Below are positions 25,513 to 39,119 of a stretch of DNA of 64,000 nucleotides, piece after piece. Within the stretch, counting starts at the first letter, position 1; the number at the start of each line of letters is the position of its first letter. Source of the stretch: Augochlora pura (taxonomy: Eukaryota > Arthropoda > Insecta > Hymenoptera > Halictidae); NCBI RefSeq assembly GCF_028453695.1, contig NC_135781.1, forward strand, positions 15,251,640 to 15,315,639, read 5' to 3'. Both the position numbers and the translations under genes were made by a program. Under the pieces are notes generated by a model. It was given only the letters and a program-made list of their open reading frames with translations. It did no database searches and was not told the origin of the DNA.

Positions 25513-28500
25513 ACGAAAATCAATCGGAAGCACTGAAACCGCCATCACCGCTGCCCCCGCAAGGCATTTCATGGGACGCGGTCGTCTCACTACAGGCATG
25601 TACGTAAGTTGCAGCCGGCGTATCATAATCGAAACTCGGGTGCTATACACACCGGAAACCGTGCAAACCCGGTGGTCTCGAGCACCTTTCGCCATGCAGC
25701 CTAGTCTCTCCTGTTGTAAAAATAATTGTCGTTATTAGGGACAGCCGCGATTTCGAGTGATTTCGCGGCGCGGGAATCGCGGCGAGAAAGTAATGCTGCC
25801 CGGTTTACGTAACGGAAAAGAAGAGGCTTATTAACGCCACTGAATCCAGGGTAAACATTGCATCGCGAACGCGTACATATGTACATACGTGTGTACCCGC
25901 GTCTCCATTCTGGGCAAATGAATCGCGCTCCACTTTCTGCGCCGACTGGCAATTCCGAATCGCGAAACAATAGCCGCAACAACGATCCTCTGCTCCAGAA
26001 CTAAAAGCATCAAATTATTCGCCGCGCGTAAAATTACAACGCTCTGCGACTGGCTTCAACAACCGTTGCTACGCTGAGTACGTGCGCCACGATAAAAGTG
26101 AAATGAATACTACGGTCAAAAGTACCGGATCTTTTTGCATTTCCTTGGACAGCATTGTTGGGGGAAAATACGTGTGCGGATCCTTGTGGCTAGAAACTCT
26201 TAAAATTAATAAAGTCGAGACAATTATTTTACAATTTGTTATAGGAACAAAAAGCTTAACAAAAGTCTAATCGTATTTTTCAATTATGAAAGTATTACGA
26301 AAACAACTTGTGACTGTTTATCACAAATGATAAAAGTTACATAAGTCCTATCTGGCTTTTATCAATATAACCTTGAAAGAATTAAAAATATAAAAAAATC
26401 CTAGTTTCCCATCAACCATGATTAATAGATCACAAATATTTATGGAGGATGACTTTATACACGGTCATTACGGCATAATGATGAACAGAAAAATGTTTTA
26501 AATTTCTTCTGATATTTTTAATATGGAATGCTTACAAATACAAGCTCCTTGCAAGAAACTAGATGAAAATGTTTTAAATTTCGCTAGTATTTTGACTATT
26601 TTATGTTCTCCTACCCATTTTTGTACCAAGTACTTACGGTAACGGTGAAACAGTAGAGCTTTATTGCAGTGTTTTCTTTATTTACACAGGTCCGGTGGTT
26701 CCTCCGGCACGCCCAGTGCTGTCATGGTACCATCGACCGGTGGCGGTCCTGGGAATCCCACAGGAGGTGGCAGGATGGCCGTCATCGGTGTGACCAGGAA
26801 CGTGAGGCTAAGACGGCGGGGAGCGTCAGGATTCGGCTTCTCGCTACGCGGTGGCCGCGAATACGCTGCCGGATTTTACGTGAGCGATGTGCAGCCAGGA
26901 GGAGAAGCCCATCGAAATGGATTAAGGGTAAGTCCGTTGGTAATATTCCCTGGGCTGTTACTACAGTCGGTAAAAATATATAGCCGACTCGTAAATCTTT
27001 TTTTTGTTGACCACAAAACTGTTCTACAAGCTTTGGAACGAATCACTTCGTAGAATTTGAATGGGAAAGGTTGTTTCGTGGCTGCCACCGAAGTGCCGAA
27101 AGGGTCTTAATGCATTCTGTTGGATCGTATTATTTCCATAATATAAGACCCAGTTCTGTGTTTATAATTATTTTCAATAAGGTAAACAATAACCTGGAAT
27201 TTTTAACCAGAATTTTCTTCTTAATGGATCTTTGATGAATCCCATTTGTAAGTCTCTAATCAAGATTCAACAAAGCCCCTTGTGTACAATTAGAAGAGAA
27301 ATGAACTGAAACTTCTTGGGTTACGAAATTTCCTGTGAATTCAGACAAAGACTGACAAGCCTTTAGCGCGCCAAATTTTTGTAGTGAAACATCGTTCTAA
27401 AGTGCGAAATAGTCTTTACAGTTTTTGGTAAAACCCGAAGAACACGTAGTCTCTTGTTGGCGACCTGTAAACAATTCAGTTTACGCGTACCGTGACGAAT
27501 CGATTTTGCCATTAAGCAACCAATCCCCGCTCTATTTCGCGTAGTTTCACCGGCTGGTTGTTGCTTTCAGGTCGGCGATCAAATTATAAGGGTGAACGGG
27601 TATCCGGTGGAAGACGCCGTCCATCAAGAGGTCGCGCTACTGGCGAAAAACCAGCAAGTACTCGTCCTCAAAATTCAAAGTAATTATCACGTTCCTGCTA
27701 TTACTTATGCTAATCGTCGGCGAACTAATCGTCAGCCGATTTACCTCATTATCTAACCAAACGTTTGTTTGCTTCGAATACTTATTGGTCATGCTTGTTT
27801 CTTTCAGGTGTGGGAATGATACCTGTGAAAGAGTAAGTACCAATCGATTAATGAAACAGTGCGGTTATTAAACCGGTTGATTTTCGGAATACTTTAAAGA
27901 GCATTTTATGATTTGCAAAGCAACCCGAACGATCCTGTCACCTGGCACATGGTACAACAACAACAGCAGCAATTGCATTACAACGAGACCGGCGTTGGTG
28001 CTGTGCCCAGCACCGAAGTCAGGATTCGGATCCTGGTCGGGGAAAAAGGACGATTAGGCTGCGGTGTCTGCAGAGGCATCGTGCCTGGCCTCACTGTTCA
28101 GGTGATTGAAGATTCTGTTAAAAATTGGACCCTGTTCATTTTCAATATACAGAACCTTTCATAGAAAAACTAAAATTCTCAAGGAACCAAAAATATTCGT
28201 ATTTGATGTATATTAATTTTCATTGCTGTAAGGGTAATTTAAATTTCTGTTCCTCATATTAATGGAAACTAGACTAACTTTATGTTAACTCTTTGTGCTG
28301 GATGCCATGATGACTCCGAATCTCAAATAGTTTTTCACTATCGACAATTTTTTGTAAACATAAATAAATTTGATAATATTAAAGAATATTTTGGATAGCG
28401 ATATAACAATTTTTAATAATGTCTCAGAGTTACCACTCGAGTACAAAGGGTTAACATCTATTTAAAAACTGTTCTTTCTACGATCTAAACTAACCCTGTG

Positions 28501-31500
28501 TGTTAACATTCATTAATTATGGGTAATTTAAAATTTTGTTCCTTATACCATCTACACTATGAAATCAGTGTAAAACTCATAGATTGATTGACTATACCCG
28601 ATAAAAGGTTTAATAGTTATAATTTTTAGAATTTAAAATAATTTCTAAGAGATTTAAATCGAACATTGAAAAATTCGTGTAGCTTGATAACAAATTTTTT
28701 TACATCGACTATTGAAATTTGTTGCAAAATATCTTGGGGACATTATGGAAACATGTAAATCATGTTCTTCAAGCTTCACTGAATTTTTCTTGTTCAGTGA
28801 ATTTTACGGGAAGGTATAATCCGCGGAAGTTTATTAATTGATAAGGGTAACGATGTTAACGTGACGAAAATTGATTCAGGGTACCAGAGACGACGGACCA
28901 GCGAGAGCTGCAGGGCTAAAAGCCGGCGATGTGATCGTTTGGTGCAACGGACAGCGGCTCACCGATCTTCCGTTCGAAAGAGCTATCGAGGTAATGAGAA
29001 GCTCCGCCATTCTCGACCTAATAGTGCAACGACCCACGCCAAATCACCTTTACGACTGTCCCGAGCCGCTGTGGACCCGAGGCTCGAGTGGCTACGACTC
29101 TGAAACGTCGAGCGTAGCTGCGGCCAGTCCACAGCCGCAGCAGAATTCTTCCTACTCGCCGCAGCATCAGCACGATGCCAGAATGCACCATCGATATCCT
29201 CGCGACGATGCCTGCAACAGAAACGGGAGGTTAGTTGCGAAGAAGATGCCGTGGTACCAACGCAAATCTAAGAAATTACTTGGGTTCCATCCCTTATCAT
29301 TCCAGTCGGCATGCCAACTGCGGAGAAGCTAATGCATCGGTAGCACTACCGCTAAAAAAATCTTGCATTTTAATCCTTTGCATTCGAGTGATGACTCAAC
29401 GTCAAAATTACCATACCATAACTCACAGCAATATTCTTTGAATTAGATTCATGTAAACGAAGTCCTGCGTTGCGGAAATTGAATAGCGATACGTGCAAAG
29501 GGTTAATACGTTCTTGCGTATTACTTTACAATACCTAAATATCTGACAAGGGTTAATTATTTACTGCTATGTTCAGTCTGCTCTCGCAGAACATACAAAA
29601 TTCGTTAATCCCTACCGGTGTATGATTGGAAAGACGTTAATTAACGGAGGTAGAACAATTGCGAAATTTAATATACCGTAGCTAACGGTTGTAGTACCTT
29701 AAGACCAGTAACCATTGTGCATAACTGTAGTCAAGAAGGTTCGATTAAATGTTGTTTCGGTATAGAAGCGAGACCGGAGGGCCGGCGTAAAGTATCAGCT
29801 GCGCGGCTTTACGGCTCCGGATACATATCTTTCTCGTTACACGCTGTTATCGAGTGGCATCGATGGATTTACTCCGAGAGAAAGTCGTTCTATTAATAGG
29901 ACATTTCGCGATAATAATCTCGGTGTATCGAGCACGACGAATTCTTCGCGAGCTCATGAACGTGCATCCTGTGCTAAGCTACCGCGGTTAATCGTGCTTC
30001 CTTGCGGCGTTGTTTAATTGGAAATTAGAAAGTAGCACGTGTAATCGCCGATGAAAACTCATTCGACCGTGTGTCTTCGGATTTTCTAGGATCTGCTGTC
30101 CGCTGGCCTTGTCCACGAGCAGTTGCAGTTCAACGGAATGGCCGCACGCTGACCAGGTAAACACGATAACCATGCGACAACAAATCAACTAAACAGTCAT
30201 AGAAACATCAACTATTTTTTGCTCGTAGCATCAATTAGAAACACGTGTAATCCGTAAGGGAACCAATGAAGTTCGTCTATAACAATTAGAAATTCATAAA
30301 AATTCGAAGGAAAATTTCTATCGAGAATAATTCATTTTTGATTCAACGCTTATATTAATATCATAAAAATCTATCAAATTCACAGTCTAGTGGTAGCACA
30401 TCTTTGCTAGCAACGCTATAGGTAGAAACATGAAGTAAATGCAATGTTTATATACGAAAAAAGTAGAAATACTTGGACGTATTAAATGGCATAGTTAAAA
30501 ATTGATTGCACAGTCTCTTGTCAGAATAATGCAGCAGTTAAAAAGGACTTGAATTGTTTCGTAGGCACAAGAATGGACCCGCAAGCCAAACAACACCACA
30601 GTAATCCGTATCAATCAAAACCAGAACCAAAACCACAGGCACATGACCGGGCCAGGTCACCCAAACTCGCGCAGCTACGACGAGGAGATCGACAACGAGC
30701 CCCTCTACGATCCCGTGGCGCCTCGAATCGATTACGAGGTGCACGATTTCGACGCAAACCCTCGGGACGAGGCAAATCGTCGATTAGCTTACCGCCGGGA
30801 CAGCTGCAGACAACAGGAGTACATCTACGACGGTCCGACCGACGACATTCCTCCGTATCACGGGTCCAAAGTAAGAACAGAGCTTTCTTTTAGCTTATCT
30901 TCCAACCATGACCGGTTTTCACCAATGCGAACGTTACGGAAATTTCGTGGCGGATAATTGATAGACGTTGAACGGGCGCTTTCTAGATACAGTGTCCACG
31001 TAATCGTCCGCGATCATCTTATCGGATTAGCTTGACGATTAACGCACGGCGCACAGCTTCGGTGCAACTCAATTGAGGATTGAAACGATCGCGATGCTGT
31101 TGCACGCGAACTAGCTTAATGATTTTAGTTTTGGTTCTTGTAGGAAAACGGCATGCAGAACGAAGGAGAGAGGAAGACGGTAACCACGGTAGAAGTGCAT
31201 CAGTCTGTCTGTCCCCCTGCACCCCCACCGCCGCTATCTTACAAATGGCCAGCAGGTTTGTCTCGGATTCGACAATTTTCCCGACCACCGTTTGTCCAAC
31301 TTCCTGCAATATTTAACTGAGATAATCGCTGTAATAATATTGAGACGAGAGTACTTTTCTAACTAAATGCGAGAAAGCGTAATTTGTTTCATACGATTAG
31401 ACTGTTGGCGTAACCTTATCACGGACGATTGTATAAACACATCCAGGTGTTCATTTCTCGAGGACAGCGATAAGATTTAACGATTTAAAGAATCAGCATG

Positions 31501-34500
31501 TGGACAATGAAATGACCGTCTGAGCAAAAAAATTGTATAATAATTCTACAAAGAAAATTCTCCACGCGCCTTGTATTGTATAGAGTATAGAGCAGTGGAG
31601 CTGGTTACATAGGATGACCAATTGTTGTGCTTTGTTTTACGGCATAATTTTTCCTAATTGTATCAAATGAAAGATATGTATTTATTAAAAAATGAACAAA
31701 ATAAAAGAATGAAAGAATTTGATATGTCTTATTCGATAATTATGGAATTAATTGCGCCCGAAAAGAAAGATAGTTAAAGACACTGCGATTGGTCAACCTC
31801 GTAGTAACCGGCACCAGTATCCTACTGCATTAATTATTGAACATTTGCTCGAGAACGGATTCGAGAAACGCACAGGTCTTGCTAACTTTTGAAAATGCGA
31901 ATCATAAAGTAACGGTAGAACGATGTTTACGCAGAGGCGAAACCAATGAATGCCATGGGTGTGCAAATGGGCAGCACGATGTCAATGGGCAGCACAGGCT
32001 CAACGGAAACAGAATCGAGCCTGGAGTCGTCTTGCAGCAAGGACTCCGCCTCGACCTCGTCGTCATTGTCAACGTCCTCCTGCGAGCCACCGTCGACAGT
32101 CTCTTACGGCTCGGTGATGGCAGGCACAACCGGGACCAATAAACCCAATGACATGCCGATTACAACGCACCCGACGCAACGGAATTGCGCCACAAGGACA
32201 TCGCCGATCGCTTGCACCGACTTGAACACTGCCATAACGCAAGAATTGCAGAGGCGGGCGCAGCAGGTAGGAGCGCAGTATTATCCGTTTGCGAGACAAA
32301 CCAGTATGCAGCTTGCAACAATTCCTATGAATAAATTACGAATGTATATTCAAACATGAATTTCTCTTAGCCGAAGAATCGGAAGCAGTGAGATAGTTGT
32401 ATACTCGTGGTGTACATTCTTTGAAATCCGCATCGTGGAAGCTACCCATTCTATTTAATCTATTAAAAACCCGCAATCTATTTGAAAACACGAGCTATCT
32501 CTATTAGATCAAGATAAGCAAACTCGTGTATAACTAATTCAAAACGTATCTACATGTTACGTGGAAAGGGATTAGAAAATCGTAAACGAAGAATGTCGAA
32601 GATAGGAACGTAACATTCAGAGATTTTGATAGAAAGAATGGTTTACGATATTTAATATATTAACTTTATCACATGTTTCTATCCACTTCCGATATTGTGT
32701 ATTACTGTAGTAGGGTTTAAGTTCTTGTACTTTGGACCTTTTATTAGTCCTGAAAATGTTATCTCTCTGCTTTTGATGTTTAATCGTCGTTTTTATAGCT
32801 ATTGCGACTGAACAGTCCATTTTTACGTTTAAACTATTTGGGGTTAAAATACGTGAATATATGTTTATCTTCGCTTCTCTTCTTCGATTAATGTCTACAA
32901 AAACGAGGCATAAGTGTGACAATAATCTCGCTTCAGCAGGTCTGTTAGATCCTATACTGTTAGTCTTCGAATGTTCGCTATCAACGAAGACACGAGTCGT
33001 AAGTAGAAATTTCTACAAGATAAGTGAGAAGAACGTTGCATAGGCAATCTGCACAGCGATCATTGCATTAAATGGATAACACAAAGTCCATTGATCTTTT
33101 CGCAACAATTGTGCGACATACTTTCAATAGTCTATTTCGCTTTAACACATTGTCTGAATCATCGCTATCTCGACTCTTAGAGTACTTGTAGTTTGAAAAG
33201 TGAAATTATCAGTCATTCACCAACTTAGTCACGCTTTCTTGTGTGGTGTTAAATGCGCCTGCTTGGCTTGTTTATCTCTTCAAGAATCATTCTCTGCAAT
33301 CTAGTATTCAAAACCAAAGTTTGCATGCCTATATCGATGGTGTAGAAACGGAAAGCAGTTTTAGCATCGTCAGATTTCATTATACGATGATAGTACAAGT
33401 TTCTGAAAGAACGACTCTCTTCCTTTATTTACGCTGGCGTTTACGTCATATTTGGAGATAACGTACACCGAAATAGATATTGTCTTCCAAGAAACTAAAC
33501 TCATCGTTGCTACCTTACTCACATTATCGCGAAATTATCGACGTTGCTGTACATCCAATTGGTTGCAACAATTTCATTGTATTTCATTTCCGATACCAGT
33601 ATCAATGTATCATTCACAATATCGCCGGTAGAATAGATAATCTTCTCTTTTAACTACCTTTCTATTAGTATTATAATCGTCGATCGTCGGTACACGTCGC
33701 GCATCCGTGTGTTTTCAGAGGAGCATGAACGCCGCCAAAGCTGAAGCTATGAAAGAGAAGGCGCAGGAAGCGCGCAAGCCTCAAAATCCGGAAGCCCTGA
33801 GGTCACAGGAACAAAAGGTTACCCATGATAAGGTATTTAGACTTTTTTTACATTATGAATCGTTACTATGTATTAAACTGCACAAGCCGAGTTACGATAA
33901 CGTTATTAAAATACTTGTATACAAATTAATTATGTTCCTATTATCGTAATTGTATAGAAAAATCTTATCGGGCTATTTAGAATAACTTTTACATACGTAT
34001 ACATAATCTGTAATTGAAATCAATCATCATCTTAAGTTCATTGTCCATTTCGATAAATCTTGGTTTTCAATTGTGTGGACAATCTTGTTCACACAATGTA
34101 TCAAACGACTTTTACATGAATCTCATCAACGTTTGATTACAAATCTTGATAAGGTTCTTAAATTTTTCAATTTTACGAAGACTGACGATATCAACTATTT
34201 ATGTAATAATTATACTGTACATGACAAGTTGCAATCATATTATTAAAACACTTGTATAAATCTGTTGGGCTGTTTCAAGTAACTTTCATATACATATACG
34301 TCACCTGTTATTTAAATCAATCGTCGTCTTAAGTTCACCACCCTTTCTGAGAAATCCTGATTTTTAATTGCGTTCGCAAGTGCCAAACAACTGTTTAGTA
34401 AATTAAATTTCACACGAATCCGATCAGCGTTTGATTACTGATCTTGTTTATCGCGTACAGATTCGCCTACCATTTACTAATTAGTACGATCAAGCGCGAA

Positions 34501-37500
34501 CACGAAAAAAGGAAACGTCGAGAGCGATCTCTATACTGTAAAGATCCGCAGCAATAATGAGTAGAGAGAGCCGAACTAATTAAAAATTAATGCCGCGATG
34601 TTGCAAACGATTGAACTTTCGTGGATGAGCCGCTGAAACGACGATATTCACAGGTGGGCTCTCGACGGTGATGCTCGTGCCGTTTATAATCGTACGGGGA
34701 CGTAGCGGGCGATGCACTTGCAATTTCACCGCGTTCTTGGTCCGTCTTCGATCAATTCCGTTCTTCGCTTCCAAATCGAAAAGTAAAAGTAACATTAAGC
34801 GGCGACGATAATAAAACCACATTTGAGCGAGTCGGCTGCTGATGAATTCTCGCAATTGCGCGGCTCAACTACAACGTTTCGTTCTGTTGCAGTTAATGGA
34901 GGAGTTCAAGCGTGCTCACCGGAAGATGTTCAACTCCAACCAGCAGAAAGTTCATTTCTCCGATCAGCCGGTCGAGCAGGTAAGAGAACGATAACTCCGT
35001 TATCTGTTGTTGTGCTCGAGTCCTCAAGATTCGACACGTTTCTCAAATTCCGGTAGCTCGACTCTTCTCGTTGCTATCCGAGCAATTGTCGATATTGGTT
35101 CCGCGAATTTCACATGAACGAAAACATTCTATTCGCGGACTACGCTCGCACGAACAACGACATCGCAGAGCGATGACTTTCACTGTTTTCTTTCTCCTGA
35201 CGAAGACGTCACAGCTTCTGATCACCGAGCCAAGGTAAAATTCCTCGTTAGATCATGCGACGATACGTGAACGCCCTGTGGAAAAAGCGGAACTACGGGA
35301 ACGCCGCGAGCCAATTAAAAATCCTATTAGCAGCAGAGTCGGTATCGCTGCACGCGGCGAAGACGTTTTCCGGAGAGGATTATGCATGGTAACCATCCTG
35401 TATTAAATATTGATAAAAGGCGGAAAGAAAGAGCAAGGGAAGGACGGAGCAAACACGAGAACGGGAGCATCCTTCGTCGGTGATACGGGCAGGCGGGCAT
35501 TCTAACACGGTTAATTACACAACCAGAGAGATCTTCCAATGCAAACAGATAACGCTTCGAAATTGCGAGCGCTTCGGTGCAGTCATTGTGCCGCGCGAAA
35601 GAAATGCGCGTCACGGCTCCGGGTATACGAACACGTACGCTCAAGTGCACCTGAATTTATGAAGAACCGCGTTATTAACTGTTATACTCGCGCTCCGCCG
35701 AGATAGAGACCGATCCACCAGCTTATAGTCACGAACATTTCACTGTTTCGCCTCAGTACTAGGCTATCCTCGTGTTCGTGTGGATCGACCGACGCGGTCG
35801 TTAAATCGCTATCGAAAAGTAGCTACTGTTGATACGATTTGTGTATTTTTGATTAACTGTAAGTGTACCTTCGAAGATCTACGATATCAAACCGTTCAAT
35901 TCTCTCGCCAGTTATTCAGTTCTGAAAAATATTTAACAAAATTCAATCGAATACCCAACAAACGCCGAATAACACACTAACATTTTCAAACAAGTTCAGA
36001 AATCGATCATTAAACCGTGGATTTCGTGTTCTAGATATGATTGTTAAAAAATTTAAACTTCTTATTCACGATTCAGACTTCGATATTATAAAGATTTAAA
36101 TTTGCATAATCGTGTGCAATCCTCTAATCGCACAAGGAAGTTTTACACCAGTGTCGGTAAGCCTCGAGCAATAAGGAGACTCCGAGAAACTGATTTCCAA
36201 GTAGAACATATTAAAACAAGCTGTTGATTAGATTATCTGATCAGCTTCTCGCATGCGTCGACGTTCGATATGCGAACCCGCGGACCATCGATAATTACAC
36301 AATCTCCAATCAGTTGGTAATCGACGTCGATCGTTTCGCTGATGCCGCTTCAAATACGCACGAGTGCCCGCCGCCACGGTCGATTCCACCTTGGTTAACG
36401 CAACCTGTCGGCTTCTTGCAAACCGTGGCAGACGCGCAAAATAATAGAGCTTACATAAGAGCCGGAGGCAACGCTCGTGATTGTTGGCAGTGTGCGCGGA
36501 TCGGTGTTCAAGGTGGGCCGCAGAAACACCGCAAAACACCGCGGCTATGATTAACGAAATCTCGACGTCCGCGGAAATGCTGCCGGCAGCATGATTCGGA
36601 AATGGCAGCGTTCCATGTCCTCGGTTGTTGTTTCCAGGCGCAATTGCGGGAACAGTGAGCAACGCAGTTAACTTTTAATTGTTGACGAGCTTTTCTTTCA
36701 ACTGTTAATTAATACGGCCGGACCCGTGATTTTACAAGGAACGTAGAACACGATAACAGAGGCTCGAAATTTGCCGACCTGCTGGAAAAGGAGATCCTAT
36801 CAGCGATGAAAGGGAAAGTTAATTAACGAATGATACGAATTTGAAGCACGAAGGATGGATGGTTCAGTGAGCAATGGCAAGCGGAGGAGCCGGGTGTTGG
36901 TTACCATCACTCCTTATGGCGTTAGTTACTGAATGTCTCTGTTCGAAGTGTTATCGTAAAGTTTCGATCAGTCATTTGTGCATGGTAAACGGCAATTAAC
37001 AACGCTTAGCTGAAACCGTCGATAACGAACAGATGTGTGTTGCCTGACGTTAGCGTTAATGGAACCCGGCGCAGCATATGTGTCTAGCTTTTCGAACGTA
37101 TTTTCATAGAACAAACTTATTTTCGAGATAACGTTTAAAAGGGGGCATTGTGGAAAATAACTCCTACCGCGGCAGTATGTCGTCGTAACTCTGTAGTCCT
37201 TGAATGCTTACGATAACATAAAAATTCCAGTGCGACTTTATCGTCTCCTGGCAATCGGTTCTGTTATTCGAATGTGATAAAAGTTGCAAGGTATGAAAAT
37301 ATGTTTAGAAGCAGCCGCGATAAGTATTCTAATTCCTTCTATGTTTGCAATGACATCCTTGGCTTCGTAAAGTCACTTTAGGTATCGAAACATCGCTTTA
37401 GACATGTTCAAACGTCACCAGTTAGATTAGTACATTGAAAAACATTTCATATTCAGTAGCCGTCAATCTTTTGCGTTATAATATCGAGTCTTTTATATAA

Positions 37501-38734
37501 TTTCATATCGTTACTAGGAGCAGGAGAAAAGGATACTGAACAATTCTTCGACGCAAAACATCCCCCCAGCGCCACCAACTCCGCCAGTACCACCAGCACC
37601 CCCGGCACCACCTCCACAAGTGGTAGCACCTCCAGTTCCTCCAGCGCCGCCAGCACCTCCGGCACCGCCGCCACTTCCACTTCTTTCGAAGAACAAGAGT
37701 AGCGAGGACGCCGTCGAGATGCAAAGCATCGAGTCGTTTAAACTGAAGGACACGCCAAATCCAGTGATCCCAAAGCCACCACCAACGTATTTTCCCCTAC
37801 AGAATACCGCAGCAACCACGAACGGTAGTCCTCGACACACCGTCGCCGGGAACAAACCACAGGTTAATGGGAAAGATTCGTCGACCAGTCCAGTATCTGA
37901 TGTTCCGAAGCCTGCTGCCCCATCAGCTACTATGAACGGGCAAATCCCGAAACCTGCGGCAGGAAAAGTCGCTATTAGAATAGGTGCGTACGAGGGAGAG
38001 GCCAAGCAACCATCCAAATTGGATTTTCTGTCACAACAGACACGACCGGAGAAAAATGGTACCAATGAAATAGCAAACGGGCCAGTGGTGTCTAGATTGC
38101 AGAACGAGCTGGCTGCTACGCTGCAAAGATCGAACCTAAGACGAAAGACTGACGGGGTAAGTTATTTCCTGTTTCCTGTAATTTAACAAGGTTATTGTTA
38201 TCAATTAGGAATAGTTGACAAAATAGGAGTAGGAAGTATCGGTTATTAGGTTAGTCGCTATGATTTACATATCTTTAATAACGCAGGTAAACCAAAGTAT
38301 TTGTAATTACTCCGTAACACCTAGTCCTTTGAAAATGATTCAGCTGTTCAAACAGCTCGAACAATAAACAAATTCAGCTTTGGTTGAAGTTGCTACCATG
38401 TAATAGATTGTGTTTATGCGAGTAGGAACGACGGAACTAGAAATTAAGTTAATAGCAGGTTCGGCAAAGAACAATGCGACTATAGTTCGTAGTACGTAAG
38501 GAGTAGCGAAAATACATAGGCTAGGAAGTCTTTCGTAATACTCTCTCAAACTTCTGCCTTTCCTAGGAGGGACAATCAACGATCAAGCCGATCCCCGAGA
38601 ACGCATCATCTTGCAACAACGAGACAACGAACTCAGAGCCAGGCAAACTGCCGCAAAGCAGCGTCGAAAAGCTGGCGTCCGCACTGAGCAACAAAGTCAC
38701 CATTAAAGTGAACCCGGAACAGAATAACCGATAG
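25513..38734 (+). CDS. Ush1C: Harmonin-like PDZ scaffold protein (USH1C family), 5' end missing
   Basis: Fourteen exons join in consistent phase: 25513-25603, 26690-26927, 27571-27679, 27808-27832, 27921-28101, 28880-29229, 30090-30156, 30565-30870, 31144-31255, 31935-32266, 33719-33832, 34893-34979, 37518-38156, 38567-38734, giving about 938 visible residues and a TAG stop. PDZ1 spans about residues 66-146 (carboxylate loop GFGF, then VGDQIIRVNG). PDZ2 spans about 185-265 (RLGCG, AGDVIVWCNG). Between them the segment VGMIPVK...P-x-DPVTW strongly resembles the harmonin PDZ1-PDZ2 linker, which favours harmonin over whirlin/dyschronic. A Ser-rich region, a charged helical region (33719-34979), a PPAPP-rich tract and a SNLRRKT motif follow. 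No third PDZ and no N-terminal harmonin-homology domain are visible. Harmonins tether cadherins and myosins to actin in apical protrusions; the role here is inferred. The start codon lies upstream. Confidence 0.8.
28285..28454. mobile_element. TTAA-type MITE in an intron of the harmonin-like gene
   Basis: TTAA at 28285-28288 and 28451-28454 bounds 162 bases. The ends read CTCTTTGTGCT... on the left and, as the reverse complement of the right, CCCTTTGTACTCGAG. These are imperfect inverted repeats of the CCCTTTG type common in piggyBac-like MITEs. The interior is AT-rich without an ORF. It lies in the intron between the two exons that together encode PDZ2. Confidence 0.65.
29370..29506. mobile_element. 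Second, related TTAA-type MITE in the next intron
   Basis: TTAA at 29370-29373 and 29503-29506 bounds about 130 bases with ends TCCTTTGCATTCGAG and (reverse complement of the right) CCCTTTGCACG. The left end also shares GTGATGACTC with the opposite-strand sense of the element at 28285, so the two are probably one family. It is located between exons 28880-29229 and 30090-30156 of the harmonin-like gene. Confidence 0.6.
34980..37517 (+). other. 2.5-kb intron of the harmonin-like gene
   Basis: This is bounded by a GTAAGA donor and a TACTAG acceptor, between the charged helical region and the proline-rich exon. CpG-rich parts leave short frames open on both strands, but none has recognisable domains or flanking splice sites. 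Confidence 0.7.
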
Positions 38735-39119
38735 GAAGCTATGTAGTAGCTGCGTCGTATAAGTCGAACGGATCGATTAGGAGTCCACCTTGTACCTCTG
38801 CCACAATGTACATTTTTGCACGCTCTTTCGGAAACCTACATCGACTTTATCGTAGACGAAAAACCGCTCACCCTATTGGCGAGCTTCTTTTTTACGTCTT
38901 TTACCCGTACGTCTTTTTTTATATGTTATTTATTATCGTATTATAGCGAGTAAGGAGTTATTAAACAAAAAAAAAAACGGCTGATACCCTTATTAACCGA
39001 GACAAGGCACTGCGACACCTTTTACCACGTAGTCCCGTGTCTTTAATCTTAGTCCCCTCCGTCGCCGGCTATGTACGCGAGCCGTGAAACTCGATGGAGG
39101 CATCGAACTGAAAAATAAA
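38735..39119 (+). other. 3' UTR of the harmonin-like gene
   Basis: It runs from the TAG at 38732-38734 to a canonical polyadenylation signal. It contains pyrimidine-rich stretches and an A-run near 38970. The UTR length is inferred from the signal position. Confidence 0.6.
39114..39119 (+). terminator. Polyadenylation signal AATAAA (harmonin-like gene)
   Basis: AATAAA lies 380 bases after the stop codon, followed within 35 bases by a GT-rich downstream element. It is the first canonical hexamer on this strand after the stop. Confidence 0.55.

Noticed and set aside
37453..38065. Gly/Val-rich minus-strand frames of 73-183 codons
   Set aside because: They are mirror images of the PPAPP-rich and adjacent coding exon of the harmonin-like gene.
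25513..38734. Assignment of the PDZ gene to whirlin (dyschronic)
   Set aside because: Whirlin PDZ domains also resemble these. However, the VGMIPVK...DPVTW linker and the RLGCG start of PDZ2 match harmonin better. The whirlin alternative is kept only as a lower-probability reading.
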